Shown one piece after another: positions 40,324-50,019 of a stretch of 64,000 nt of DNA. Origin of the DNA: Frankiales bacterium (GTDB lineage: Bacteria; Actinomycetota; Actinomycetes; S36-B12; CAIYMF01); NCBI GenBank assembly GCA_016125335.1, contig WGLY01000022.1:33926-97925 (forward strand), read 5' to 3'. The notes beneath the pieces were generated by a model. It was not told where the DNA came from and did not search any database. It saw only the letters and a list, made by a program, of their open reading frames with translations. Each line of letters starts with the position of its first letter. The first letter of the stretch is position 1. The position numbers and the translations under genes are program-made.

Positions 40324-42447
40324 ATGCAGGTGTGGCCCGGGTCCGCTTACCCCCTCGGGGCGACCTACGACGGGAGCGGGACGAACTTCGCGCTCTTCTC
40401 GTCGGTGGCCGACCGGGTCGAGCTGTGCCTGTTCGCGGCCGACGGCACGGAGACCAGGGTTCCGCTCCGGGAGCGCGACGCGGACGTGTGGCACGCCTAC
40501 CTGCCCGGGATCCTCCCCGGCCAGCGGTACGGCTGGCGGGTGCACGGTCCTTACGACCCCGGGGCCGGGCACCGGTGCAACCCGGCCAAGGTGCTCCTGG
40601 ACCCCTACGCGAAGGCCATCGACGGGCGGGTGGACTGGGACGAGTCGTGCTTCGGCTACAGGTGGGCCGACCACGACGCCCGCAACGACCTGGACTCGGG
40701 CCCGCACGTCCCCAAGGCCGTGGTGATCAACCCGTTCTTCGACTGGGCCGACGACCGGTCGCCGCGGACGCCGTACCACGAGACCGTGATCTACGAGGCG
40801 CACGTGAAGGGCCTCACGGCGCGCCATCCCCGGATCCCACCGGAGATCCGCGGGACGTACGCCGGGGTCGCGCACCCGGTGATGCTCGAGCACTACAAGC
40901 GCCTCGGCATCACGGCGGTGGAGCTGATGCCGGTGCACCACTTCATCCACGACCACCACCTGGTGCAGCGTGGCCGGTCGAACTACTGGGGCTACAACAC
41001 CCTGGGCTTCCTCGCGCCGCACGCCTTCTACAGCGCCAGCGGGACCGACGGCCAGCAGGTCTCGGAGTTCAAGTCGATGGTGCGCGACCTGCACCGCGCA
41101 GGACTCGAGGTGATCCTCGACGTCGTCTACAACCACACCGCGGAGGGGAACCATCTCGGGCCCACACTGTCGCTGCGGGGCATCGACAACGCCGCGTACT
41201 ACCGACTGGTCCACGACGACCCACGTCACTACTACGACACGACAGGGACCGGGAACTCGCTGCTCATGGGCAGCCCCCACGTCCTCCAGCTGATCATGGA
41301 CTCGATGCGCTACTGGGTCACCGAGATGCACGTGGACGGGTTCCGGTTCGACCTCGCGGCGACGCTGGCGCGGCAGTTCCACGAGGTGGACCGGCTCAGC
41401 GCGTTCTTCGACCTGGTCCACCAGGACCCGATCGTGTCGCAGGTGAAGCTCATCGCCGAGCCGTGGGACCTCGGCGAGGGCGGCTACCAGGTCGGGGGGT
41501 TCCCGCCCCTGTGGACCGAGTGGAACGGCCACTATCGCGACACCGTCCGGGACTTCTGGCGCGGCGAGCCCGCGACCATGCCGGAGTTCGCCTCGCGCCT
41601 CACCGGCTCCTCGGACCTCTACGAGAGCAGCGGACGTCGTCCGATCGCGTCGATCAACTTCGTGACGGCGCACGACGGGTTCACGCTGCGGGACCTGGTG
41701 TCCTACAACGAGAAGCACAACGACGCCAACGGCGAGGGCAACGCCGACGGGGAGAGCAACAACAGGTCGTGGAACTGCGGCGTCGAGGGCCCCACGCGCA
41801 AGACCGGGGTCAACCGGCTCCGCGCACGCCAGCAGCGCAACTTCCTCGCGACCCTGTTCCTCAGCCAGGGGGTGCCGATGCTGCTCCACGGCGACGAGCT
41901 GGGCCGGACCCAGGGCGGCAACAACAACGTGTACTGCCTCGACGACGAGACGTCGTGGGTCGACTGGCACCCGACGAAGGACGGCGCGAGCCTCATGGGC
42001 TTCGTCGAGTCGGTGGCGCAGCTGCGCCGGGACAACCCGGTGTTCCGGCGACGGAGGTTCTTCCAGGGTCACGACGTGCGGGCCGCCGGTCAGCACGAGA
42101 TCGCCTGGCTGAGGCCGGACGGCCGGCAGATGGACGAGTCGGACTGGACCAACGGGTTCGCCCGGACCCTGGGCGTCTTCCTCAATGGTGAGGCGATGGA
42201 CGAGATCGACGAGCGGGGGGAGCCGGTCTCCGGGGACTCCTTCCTCCTGCTCATGAACGCCCACTCCGGGGACGTGCCCTTCACCCTGCCCGAGGCGTCG
42301 TTCGGCAGCTCCTGGCACATCGAGCTGGACACCGCGGAAACCGCGGCCACCCCGCCCGTGGGCGACCAGGCCGACCCGGTGCTGCGGCCCGGGCAGGTGG
42401 TCGACCTGACCAGCCACAGCGTCGTCGTGCTGCGCAAGCGCTCATGA
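40324..42447 (+). CDS. treX: Glycogen debranching enzyme (isoamylase type)
   Basis: The protein is 707 aa, GH13 isoamylase-like. Starts with a CBM48 segment (GSGTNFALFSSVADRVELCLF), then the GH13 regions: DVVYNHTAEG (region I), DGFRFDLAA with nucleophile Asp (region II), LIAEPWDLG with acid/base Glu (region III) and FVTAHDGFT with the transition-state Asp (region IV). It removes alpha-1,6 branches from glycogen or maltodextrin to feed TreY. ATG 40324 follows GAGAGGACG. Next genes are treY (49-bp gap) and treZ (ATGA overlap), the standard TreX-TreY-TreZ trehalose pathway. A glgX name would also be acceptable. Confidence 0.93.
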   Translation: MQVWPGSAYPLGATYDGSGTNFALFSSVADRVELCLFAADGTETRVPLRERDADVWHAYLPGILPGQRYGWRVHGPYDPGAGHRCNPAKVLLDPYAKAIDGRVDWDESCFGYRWADHDARNDLDSGPHVPKAVVINPFFDWADDRSPRTPYHETVIYEAHVKGLTARHPRIPPEIRGTYAGVAHPVMLEHYKRLGITAVELMPVHHFIHDHHLVQRGRSNYWGYNTLGFLAPHAFYSASGTDGQQVSEFKSMVRDLHRAGLEVILDVVYNHTAEGNHLGPTLSLRGIDNAAYYRLVHDDPRHYYDTTGTGNSLLMGSPHVLQLIMDSMRYWVTEMHVDGFRFDLAATLARQFHEVDRLSAFFDLVHQDPIVSQVKLIAEPWDLGEGGYQVGGFPPLWTEWNGHYRDTVRDFWRGEPATMPEFASRLTGSSDLYESSGRRPIASINFVTAHDGFTLRDLVSYNEKHNDANGEGNADGESNNRSWNCGVEGPTRKTGVNRLRARQQRNFLATLFLSQGVPMLLHGDELGRTQGGNNNVYCLDDETSWVDWHPTKDGASLMGFVESVAQLRRDNPVFRRRRFFQGHDVRAAGQHEIAWLRPDGRQMDESDWTNGFARTLGVFLNGEAMDEIDERGEPVSGDSFLLLMNAHSGDVPFTLPEASFGSSWHIELDTAETAATPPVGDQADPVLRPGQVVDLTSHSVVVLRKRS

Positions 42448-42496
42448 GTCCGACGACACGCGTCCGGGACGCCGCCCGAGTCGGGGGCGAACCGCG

Positions 42497-44941
42497 GTGA
42501 GGCCGCCGACGTCGACCTACCGGGTGCAGCTGACCCCCGAGCGGGGGTTCGCCGCCCTCGGCGAACGGGCCGGCTACCTGCGCGAGCTCGGCGTGGGCCA
42601 CGCCTACCTGTCCCCGATCCTGCAGGCGACGCCGGGATCCACGCACGGCTACGACGTCGTCGACCACGGCCACGTGAACTACGAGCTCGGCGGGGAGCCG
42701 GAGCTGCTGCGGGCGGCCGCGGCGCTGCGCGACCACGGCATCGGCGTCGTGGTCGACGTCGTCCCCAACCACATGGCGCTGCCGGTGCCCGAGCACCTCA
42801 ACGCCGCGTTCTGGTCGGTGCTGCGCGACGGCGCGGACTCGGCGCACGCCGGCTGGTTCGACGTCGACTGGTCGCTCGACCAGCCCGTGTTGCTGCCCAT
42901 CCTCGGCCGGCGCATCGGGGACTGCCTCGACGCCGGCGAGATCGTCCTGGAGCCGCAGGGCGGCCCGGACGGCCGGCCCGTGGTCCGCTACTACGACCAC
43001 GTGCTGCCGGTGAGGACGGGCACCGAGGACCTCGACCTCGAGCAGCTCCTCGCCGAGCAGCACTACCGGCTGGCCTACTGGCGCGCGGCCGGCGACGAGC
43101 TGAACTACCGCCGCTTCTTCGACGTCGACACCCTCCTCGGGTTCCGGGTGGAGGAGCCCGAGGTCTTCGACGCCAGCCACGGCGTCCTGCTGCGGCTGCT
43201 GAGGGACGGCGTCGTGTCGGGGTTCCGGATCGACCACCCCGACGGGCTCGCCGACCCCCGCGCCTACCTGCGCAGCCTTCACGAGGCGAGCGGCGGCGCC
43301 TGGGTCGTGGTCGAGAAGATCCTCGAGGGCGACGAGGCCCTTCCCGACGACTGGGCCTGCGCCGGCACCACCGGCTACGACGCGCTGCTGCGCATCTGCG
43401 GGTTGTTCGTCGATCCCGAGGGGGCACCGGTGCTGGTCGGGGCGCTCGCCGAGCTGGCGACGCCGGGCCACCCCGCGAGCCTGAGCTGGGAGCAGGCGCA
43501 GGAGCAGGCGCGTCGCGACGTCCTCGGCGAGATGCTCTCGCCCGAGGTGGACCGGCTCGCCGCCGTCGCCTACGACGTGTGCCAGTCCGAGGTGAGGCTG
43601 CGCGACTTCTCGCGGCGGGGGCTGACCGAGGCCCTGGTGGAGCTGCTCGTCGCGATCCCCGTCTACCGGGCGTACGTCGTGCCGGGAGAGCCGCCCACCG
43701 AGGAGTCGGTGCGCATCCTCGAGGCCACGGCCGAGCGCGCGACCCGGGCCCGCCCGGAGCGCGGCCCCGAGATCGCCCTGCTCCGAGACCTCGCGCTGGG
43801 CCGGCGGGGCCGCGGCGACCGCAAGGACGAGTTCTGCCGCCGCTTCCAGCAGACGACCGGGCCGGCCGTGGCCAAGGGCGTCGAGGACACCGCGTTCTAC
43901 CGCTGGTTCCCGCTCTCCGCGCTCGACGAGGTGGGCGGGGAGCCCGACCGGTTCGGCGTCAGCCCGGAGGAGTTCCACGCCTGGGCCACCGCTCGCCAGG
44001 CGCGCTGGCCCGGCGCCATGAACGCCCTGTCCACGCACGACACCAAGCGCAGCGAGGACGTCCGGGCCCGGCTCGCGGCGCTGAGCGAGGTGCCGGACCA
44101 GTGGGTCGAGGCGATGCGCTCGTGGCGGGAGCAGAGCGGGGGCCTCACCGCGCCGGACGGCGAGCTCGACGGCGCCACGGGCTGGCTGCTGTGGCAGACG
44201 CTCGTGGGCGCCTGGCCGATCGGCCCCGAGCGCCTCGCCGCGTACCTGGTGAAGGCGACGCGTGAGGCCAAGCTCCGGACCTCCTGGACGCACCCCGACG
44301 AGGAGTACGAGGCCGGGCTCACCCGATCCGTGCACGAGTTCCTGTCCGACCCCGCCATCATGACCGTGGCCCGGCAGCTCGTGGACACCCTGCATCCCGG
44401 CTTCGTCGCGAACGTGCTCGGTCAGCGGGCGGTGCACCTGCTCGCCCCGGGCGTGCCCGACGTCTACCAGGGCTGCGAGACGGTGAGCCTCCGGCTCGTG
44501 GACCCCGACAACCGGGAGCCACCCGACGACGCGCACCTGTCGGCGCTGCTCGCCCGCGCGCTCTCGGCCGTCCCGGACCCCTACGAGGACCTCGACGCCG
44601 CGAAGCTGCGGCTCACGGCGCTCGGGCTGCGCGCCCGGCGCGACCACCCGGAGCTGGTCGGCGCCGACGCCGAGCACACCCCCGTCGGCTTCGAGGGGGA
44701 GCGGGCCGAGCACGCGGTCGGGTTCGTCCGCGGGGGCGGCCTCGCCGTCACCGCGACCAGGTTGGCGCTGAGGCTGGCGGCTGCCGGCGGGTGGGACCGC
44801 GCGACCACGGCCGCCCTGCCCGACGGGACGTGGCACGACCTCCTCACCGGGCGCGAGCACACGTGCGCCGGCGGGGCCGGCGTCCCCGTGGCGGACCTGC
44901 ACCGCGACTGGCCGGTGACCCTGCTGGAGCGGGTCCGATGA
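42497..44941 (+). CDS. treY: Maltooligosyltrehalose synthase
   Basis: The protein is 814 aa, usual TreY size. It opens STYRVQLTPERGFAALGERAGYL, diagnostic of TreY, then YLSPILQATPGSTHGYDV, VVVDVVPNHMALP (region I), SGFRIDHPDGLADP with catalytic Asp (region II), VVVEKILEGDEALP with catalytic Glu (region III) and NALSTHDTKRSEDVRAR (region IV). It isomerises the reducing-end alpha-1,4 bond of maltodextrins to a trehalose unit. GTG 42497; its 3' end overlaps treZ by ATGA, ensuring equal expression. Confidence 0.95.
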   Translation: MRPPTSTYRVQLTPERGFAALGERAGYLRELGVGHAYLSPILQATPGSTHGYDVVDHGHVNYELGGEPELLRAAAALRDHGIGVVVDVVPNHMALPVPEHLNAAFWSVLRDGADSAHAGWFDVDWSLDQPVLLPILGRRIGDCLDAGEIVLEPQGGPDGRPVVRYYDHVLPVRTGTEDLDLEQLLAEQHYRLAYWRAAGDELNYRRFFDVDTLLGFRVEEPEVFDASHGVLLRLLRDGVVSGFRIDHPDGLADPRAYLRSLHEASGGAWVVVEKILEGDEALPDDWACAGTTGYDALLRICGLFVDPEGAPVLVGALAELATPGHPASLSWEQAQEQARRDVLGEMLSPEVDRLAAVAYDVCQSEVRLRDFSRRGLTEALVELLVAIPVYRAYVVPGEPPTEESVRILEATAERATRARPERGPEIALLRDLALGRRGRGDRKDEFCRRFQQTTGPAVAKGVEDTAFYRWFPLSALDEVGGEPDRFGVSPEEFHAWATARQARWPGAMNALSTHDTKRSEDVRARLAALSEVPDQWVEAMRSWREQSGGLTAPDGELDGATGWLLWQTLVGAWPIGPERLAAYLVKATREAKLRTSWTHPDEEYEAGLTRSVHEFLSDPAIMTVARQLVDTLHPGFVANVLGQRAVHLLAPGVPDVYQGCETVSLRLVDPDNREPPDDAHLSALLARALSAVPDPYEDLDAAKLRLTALGLRARRDHPELVGADAEHTPVGFEGERAEHAVGFVRGGGLAVTATRLALRLAAAGGWDRATTAALPDGTWHDLLTGREHTCAGGAGVPVADLHRDWPVTLLERVR

Positions 44942-46743
44942 GCGTGCCGCCCCCGCTCCAGGTGTGGGCGCCGCGCGCGACCCGGCTGCGGGCGCTGCCC
45001 GACGGCCGGGAGCCCGACGAGCTGCGGCCGCTGCCCGAGCGCCCCGGCTGGTACGGCGGCGGGGAGGCCTGGTGGCGCCCGGGCGCCGAGTACCTGCTGG
45101 AGGTGGACGGATCCACCGTTCCCGACCCGCGGGCCCGGTTCCTCCCCCACGGGGTGCACGGCCCTGCCCGGGTCGTGGACGTGGCTGCGCTCCCCTGGAC
45201 CGACGACGGGTGGCGCGGTCGCGACCTCGCCGACGGCGCGGTCGTGTACGAGCTGCACGTCGGCACTGCGACCCCCGACGGCACCCTCGACGCGGCGATC
45301 GACCTGCTCGACGACCTGGCCGCGCTGGGGATCACCCACGTCGAGCTCCTCCCCCTCGCCGCGTTCGAGGGGCCGTGGGGCTGGGGCTACGACGGGGTCG
45401 CCCTCGACGCCGTCCACGCCCACTACGGGGGCCCGGAGGCCCTCGCCCGCTTCGTCGACGCGGCGCACGCGCGAGGCCTGGCCGTGCTGCTCGACGTGGT
45501 GCACAACCATCTCGGGCCGAGCGGCAACTACTGGTCGGCGTTCGGGCCGTTCTTCACCGACGCGCACACCACGCCCTGGGGTCCTGCGGTCAACCTCGAC
45601 GACCGCGGATCTGACGACGTGCGCGGGATCCTGGTCGACAGCGCCTGCGGCTGGCTGCGCGACTACCACCTCGACGGCCTGCGCCTCGACGCCGTCCACG
45701 AGCTCCGGGACCACCGAGCGCTGACCTTCCTCGAGGAGCTGGGCGAGGCCGTCGCGCGCCTGTCCGTCGAGCTGGGCCGACCGCTGACCCTCGTCGCCGA
45801 GACGGACCGCAACGACGTCCGGACCGTCGCCCCGCCGTCGCGTGGCGGCGTCGGCATGACCGCGCAGTGGGACGACGACGTGCACCACGCGCTGCACTGG
45901 CTGCTCACCGGCGAGACCTCGGGCTACTACGCGGACTTCGGCTCCTGCGCGTCCGTCGCGCACACGCTGGAGCGCGGGTTCCTGCACGACGGCAGGTGGT
46001 CGACGTTCCGCGGCCGTTCCCACGGACGACCCGTCGACTGGTCGGCCACCGACCCCTGGCGGCTCGTCGTCGCGCTCCAGACGCACGACCAGGTGGGCAA
46101 CCGCGCCGCCGGGGAGCGGCTGGTGCGGCTCGCGGGCATCGACCGGGCGGCCATCGGCGCGGCCCTCCTGCTCACGCTGCCGTACACGCCGATGCTCTTC
46201 ATGGGCGAGGAGTGGGGAGCCACGACACCGTGGTGCTTCTTCTCCTCGTTCACCGACCCCGAGCTGGCGCGGGCGGTCACGGAGGGACGGCGCGGGGAGT
46301 TCAGCGACCACGGCTGGGACCCGGCCGCCGTCCCCGACCCCCAGGACCCCGCCACCCGCGACCGCTCCGTTCTCGCGCGGGAGGAGCGGCTCACCGGTGA
46401 GCACGCGCGACTGCTCGACTGGTACCGCGCGCTGATCGCCCTGCGCTCGGCGCCCGACGGACCCGGATCGGCGTCCGCCTCCGCGCACGATGCGTCGTCC
46501 CAGCGGCGGGGCGCACCCGACGGACTGCACTGCGGGTGGTCCGAGGACGCCGAGGGCAGAGCCCGGTGGTTCTCCGTGCGGCGCCGGGGCTGGGCCACCG
46601 TCGCCAACCTGTCCGACGAGCCCGTCACCGTCCCGGCCGAGGGGGCGCGCTCGATCGAGCTCGACTGGCCCGCCGGCACGGCGTCGGTCGGGCCCGACGG
46701 GCTGGCGCTCCCCCCGCTGGGCGTTGCCGTCCTGCGCCGCTGA
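44938..46743 (+). CDS. treZ: Malto-oligosyltrehalose trehalohydrolase
   Basis: The protein is 601 aa. It starts with a short CBM48-like part (LQVWAPRATRLRALPDG), then GAVVYELHVGTATPDGTLDAAI, LLDVVHNHLGPSGNYW (region I), DGLRLDAVHELRD with nucleophile Asp (region II), LVAETDRND with Glu (region III) and VALQTHDQVGNRAAGERL (region IV), all characteristic of TreZ. It releases trehalose from maltooligosyltrehalose. ATG 44938 sits inside the treY stop (ATGA). No repressor or transporter is attached to the operon. Confidence 0.95.
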   Translation: MSVPPPLQVWAPRATRLRALPDGREPDELRPLPERPGWYGGGEAWWRPGAEYLLEVDGSTVPDPRARFLPHGVHGPARVVDVAALPWTDDGWRGRDLADGAVVYELHVGTATPDGTLDAAIDLLDDLAALGITHVELLPLAAFEGPWGWGYDGVALDAVHAHYGGPEALARFVDAAHARGLAVLLDVVHNHLGPSGNYWSAFGPFFTDAHTTPWGPAVNLDDRGSDDVRGILVDSACGWLRDYHLDGLRLDAVHELRDHRALTFLEELGEAVARLSVELGRPLTLVAETDRNDVRTVAPPSRGGVGMTAQWDDDVHHALHWLLTGETSGYYADFGSCASVAHTLERGFLHDGRWSTFRGRSHGRPVDWSATDPWRLVVALQTHDQVGNRAAGERLVRLAGIDRAAIGAALLLTLPYTPMLFMGEEWGATTPWCFFSSFTDPELARAVTEGRRGEFSDHGWDPAAVPDPQDPATRDRSVLAREERLTGEHARLLDWYRALIALRSAPDGPGSASASAHDASSQRRGAPDGLHCGWSEDAEGRARWFSVRRRGWATVANLSDEPVTVPAEGARSIELDWPAGTASVGPDGLALPPLGVAVLRR

Positions 46744-46785
46744 CCCTCGCTCACCTGTCGCCGCGAACGCGGCTCCCCGACCTCG

Positions 46786-48426
46786 TCAGGCGAATCGCCG
46801 GCGCGCGACGTCGCCGAGGCCGAGCTCGGCGATCGAGTCCTCCCGCATCTCGACCTTGCGGATCTTGCCGGTGACCGTCATCGGGAACTCGTCGACGACC
46901 TTCACGTAGCGCGGGATCTTGTAGTGGGCCAGCCGGCCCTGGCAGTACTCGCGCAGCGACTCGGCCGACAGCGTCTCGACACCCGGGCGGAGGCGGACCC
47001 AGGCCATGAGCTCCTCGCCGTACTTGTCGTCCGGCACCCCGATCACCTGGGCGTCGACGATGTCCGGGTGCGTGTAGAGGAACTCCTCGATCTCGCGCGG
47101 GTACACGTTCTCGCCGCCGCGGATCACCATGTCCTTGATGCGTCCCACGATGTTGACGTAGCCGTGCTCGTCCATGACGGCGAGGTCGCCCGTGTGCATC
47201 CAGCCGTCGGCGTCGATCGCCTCCGCCGTCTTGTCCGGCTCCTCCCAGTAGCCGCGCATCACCGAGTAGCCGCGGGTGCAGAACTCCCCGGTCTCGCCGC
47301 GCTCCACCGTGCGTCCGTCGACAGGGTCGACCACCTTGATCTCGAGGTGCGGGTGCACCCGGCCGACCGTGGACGTGCGGCGGTCGAGGTCGTCGTCCGC
47401 ACCGGTCTGAGTGCTCACCGGCGACGTCTCGGTCATGCCGTAGCAGATCGTCACCTCGGTCATGCCCATGTCGGCGACGACGCGCTTCATCACCTCGACC
47501 GGGCACGGCGATCCAGCCATGATCCCGGTGCGCAGGCTCGACAGGTCGTAGGAGCCGAAGTCGGGCAGGTTGAGCTCGGCGATGAACATCGTGGGCACGC
47601 CGTAGAGCGAGGTGCAGCGCTCGTCCTGCACGGCCCGCAGCGTGAGCGCCGGGTCGAAGCCGGGCGACGGCAGCACCATGGCAGCCCCGTGCGTCACGGC
47701 CCCGAGGTTGCCCATCCCCATGCCGAAGCAGTGGTAGTAGGGAACCGGGATGCAGACGCGGTCGTGCTCGGTGTAGCCGCAGCCCTCGCCCACGAAGTAC
47801 CCGTTGTTGAGCAGGTTGCGGTGGCTCAGCGTCGCGCCCTTGGGGAAGCCTGTGGTGCCCGACGTGTACTGGATGTTGATCGGGTCGTCGGCAGCGAGCT
47901 CACCGGCCAGGTCGGCGAGGACGGCGCGGTCCCCGGCCCGGCCGGACGCCATGAGCGCCTCCCACTCCGGGCTGCCGAGGAACACGGTGGTCCGCAGCGC
48001 CGGACGCTCGTCCTCGACCTCGGCCACCATGGCGCGGTAGTCGCTGGTCTTGAAGTCCGGCGCGGCCACGAGCACCGAGATGCCCGACTGGTCGAGCACG
48101 TACGCCAGCTCGTGGGTGCGGTACGCCGGGTTGATGTTGACGAGGATCGCGCCGAGCTTGGCGGTGGCGAACTGGACGAAGGCCCACTCAGCGCAGTTCG
48201 GCGCCCAGATGCCGACCCGGTCACCGCGCCGCACGCCCTGCTCGTGGAGGCCGAGCGCGCACGCGTCGACCTCCTCGACCAGCGCGGAGTAGGTCCAGCG
48301 CCTGCCCGTGCTGCACTCCACCAGCGCTTCGCGGTCCGCATGCCTCGCCGCGACGCGGTCGAGGCAGGCCCCGATGGTCTCCTCGAGCAGCGGTTGATCC
48401 GTCGGCCCCTTGGCGTACGACTCCAT
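46786..48426 (-). CDS. Acyl-CoA synthetase, fatty acid activation
   Basis: The protein is 546 aa. ANL motifs are [21 protein letters not shown] (P-loop), [52 protein letters not shown] and the lysine in [12 protein letters not shown]. This set, together with the length and the phrase [15 protein letters not shown], resembles medium/long-chain fatty acid ligases such as FadD35 and acetoacetyl-type AMP ligases. ATG 48426 lies 71 bases after the aminotransferase stop on the same strand. No beta-oxidation genes adjoin. Confidence 0.9.
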   Translation of the reverse strand: MESYAKGPTDQPLLEETIGACLDRVAARHADREALVECSTGRRWTYSALVEEVDACALGLHEQGVRRGDRVGIWAPNCAEWAFVQFATAKLGAILVNINPAYRTHELAYVLDQSGISVLVAAPDFKTSDYRAMVAEVEDERPALRTTVFLGSPEWEALMASGRAGDRAVLADLAGELAADDPINIQYTSGTTGFPKGATLSHRNLLNNGYFVGEGCGYTEHDRVCIPVPYYHCFGMGMGNLGAVTHGAAMVLPSPGFDPALTLRAVQDERCTSLYGVPTMFIAELNLPDFGSYDLSSLRTGIMAGSPCPVEVMKRVVADMGMTEVTICYGMTETSPVSTQTGADDDLDRRTSTVGRVHPHLEIKVVDPVDGRTVERGETGEFCTRGYSVMRGYWEEPDKTAEAIDADGWMHTGDLAVMDEHGYVNIVGRIKDMVIRGGENVYPREIEEFLYTHPDIVDAQVIGVPDDKYGEELMAWVRLRPGVETLSAESLREYCQGRLAHYKIPRYVKVVDEFPMTVTGKIRKVEMREDSIAELGLGDVARRRFA

Positions 48427-48497
48427 GCTCGACTCCCGTCGTCCTGCGAACCCGGACCCTGCTCCCGCTGCTGTGCGGGTCCCTCACCGCGTCCGGG

Positions 48498-49925
48498 TCA
48501 GGCGCGGAGGGCCTCGGCGAGCTCGGTGAACTCGCCGACGAGCAGGGCCATGTCGTCGGCCGTGTGCGCCAGCGACACCAGCCACTGCTCGTCGAGCCCG
48601 GGCGGGGTGAGGATGCCGCGGTTGACCCCCCACAGCCAGGACAGCTCCGCGGCGCCGAAGTCGGTGCGCTTGTAGTCGCGGTAGGTGCGCACCGGCGTGG
48701 GCGACCAGGTGACCGCGCCCTTCACGCCGAAGCCCACCGTGTGCGCAGGCAGGTCGTGCGCGGCGATGACGCCGTCGATCTGCTGGAGCGCGCCCACGTT
48801 GAGGGCCTCGGCGGTCGCGAGGGCCTCCGGCGTCGCGATCTCGTCCACCGCGATGGCCGCGGCCATCACGAGCGGGTTGCCGTTGTAGGTGCCGAAGTGC
48901 GGCATGCGGCCGTCCGTCACCGTCGACATCACCTCGGCGGTGCCGCCGAACGCGGCGAGGGGCAGGCCGCCGCCGATGCTCTTGGCCAGCGCCACCAGGT
49001 CCGGACGGACGCCGAGGCGCTGCGAGGCGCCGGCGTACCCCGCGGTGAGGCCCGTCTTCACCTCGTCGAAGACGAGCAGCGCGCCGTGCGCGTCGCAGAG
49101 CGCGCGGACGCCGGCGAGGTAGCCCTCGTCCGGCACGACGATGGAGATGTTCTCGAGCACCGGCTCCATGAACACGCAGGCGATCTCGGAGCCGTGCTGG
49201 TCGAGCACCTGCTCGAGCCGGGCGAGGTCGTTGTAGGGCACCACGTGCACCGTGCCGGCCTCGACCTCGAACGGCGTCACGGGCTCCGGCGCCTCCTCGG
49301 GCCCGGCGTCGGCGACGTCCGGCTTCACCGACACCGACAGCGCGTCGTAGCCGCCGTGGTAGCCGCCCTCGATCTTCACGATCGCCTTGCGGCCGGTGAA
49401 GCCGCGGGCGACGCGGACGGCGTACATCGTGGCCTCGGTGCCGGAGTTCGCGAAGCGCAGCTGGTCGAGGCCGAAGCGGCGCTGGAAGCGCTCGGCCGCC
49501 TCGGTGGACACCGGCGACGGCGTGACGAACAGGGTGCCGGTGGTGAGCGCGCGCTCCACCGCCTCGACCACCGCGGGGTTGAGGTGCCCCACCAGCATCG
49601 CGCCGAAGCCCATCGACAGGTCGAGCAGCCGGCGGCCGTCGACGTCGGTGAGCCACGCGCCCTTGGCCGACGTGATCGCGACCGGGTACGGGTCCCAGTG
49701 CTGGAACGACGACGGCACCCCGAGCGGCAGCGGGTCGAGCGCCCGCGCGTGGTGCGCGGCAGACCCCGGCGTCGCCTTCTCGAACCGCTCCCACTCCGCC
49801 GCCAGCAGCGCGGCCACGCGGTCCGCGTCGATGGGGGCGGACGCCGCCGGCACCGTGCGGTAGGTCGCCGGGTCGTGCGGCGGCCAGGTGACCGAGACGG
49901 GGGTGGGGACGGTGGTGTCGGTCAT
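48498..49925 (-). CDS. Class III aminotransferase, glutamate-1-semialdehyde aminomutase-like
   Basis: The protein is 475 aa. Signature regions: MGFGAMLVGHLNPAVVEAV, RFANSGTEATMYAVRVARG (phosphate site), KIEGGYHGGYDAL, FMEPVLEN, LLVFDEVKTGL with the PLP Asp, and LVALAKSIGGGLPLAAFGG with the Schiff-base Lys, then GTYNGNPLVMAA. FSGG-style motifs place it near HemL, but no heme biosynthesis genes are adjacent and the N-terminal 60 residues are unlike HemL, so it more likely serves an amino-acid or amine transamination. ATG 49925; a TAGGCT -10 candidate lies 40-45 bases upstream. Confidence 0.85.
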   Translation of the reverse strand: MTDTTVPTPVSVTWPPHDPATYRTVPAASAPIDADRVAALLAAEWERFEKATPGSAAHHARALDPLPLGVPSSFQHWDPYPVAITSAKGAWLTDVDGRRLLDLSMGFGAMLVGHLNPAVVEAVERALTTGTLFVTPSPVSTEAAERFQRRFGLDQLRFANSGTEATMYAVRVARGFTGRKAIVKIEGGYHGGYDALSVSVKPDVADAGPEEAPEPVTPFEVEAGTVHVVPYNDLARLEQVLDQHGSEIACVFMEPVLENISIVVPDEGYLAGVRALCDAHGALLVFDEVKTGLTAGYAGASQRLGVRPDLVALAKSIGGGLPLAAFGGTAEVMSTVTDGRMPHFGTYNGNPLVMAAAIAVDEIATPEALATAEALNVGALQQIDGVIAAHDLPAHTVGFGVKGAVTWSPTPVRTYRDYKRTDFGAAELSWLWGVNRGILTPPGLDEQWLVSLAHTADDMALLVGEFTELAEALRA

Positions 49926-50019
49926 GTCAGCCTCGATCGGTCGCGGACGTCGTCGTCCCGGGCAGCCTAGCCGGGACGACGCAGCCCGCTCGCGGCGATC
50001 GCCACGAGCCCCGGACGGC

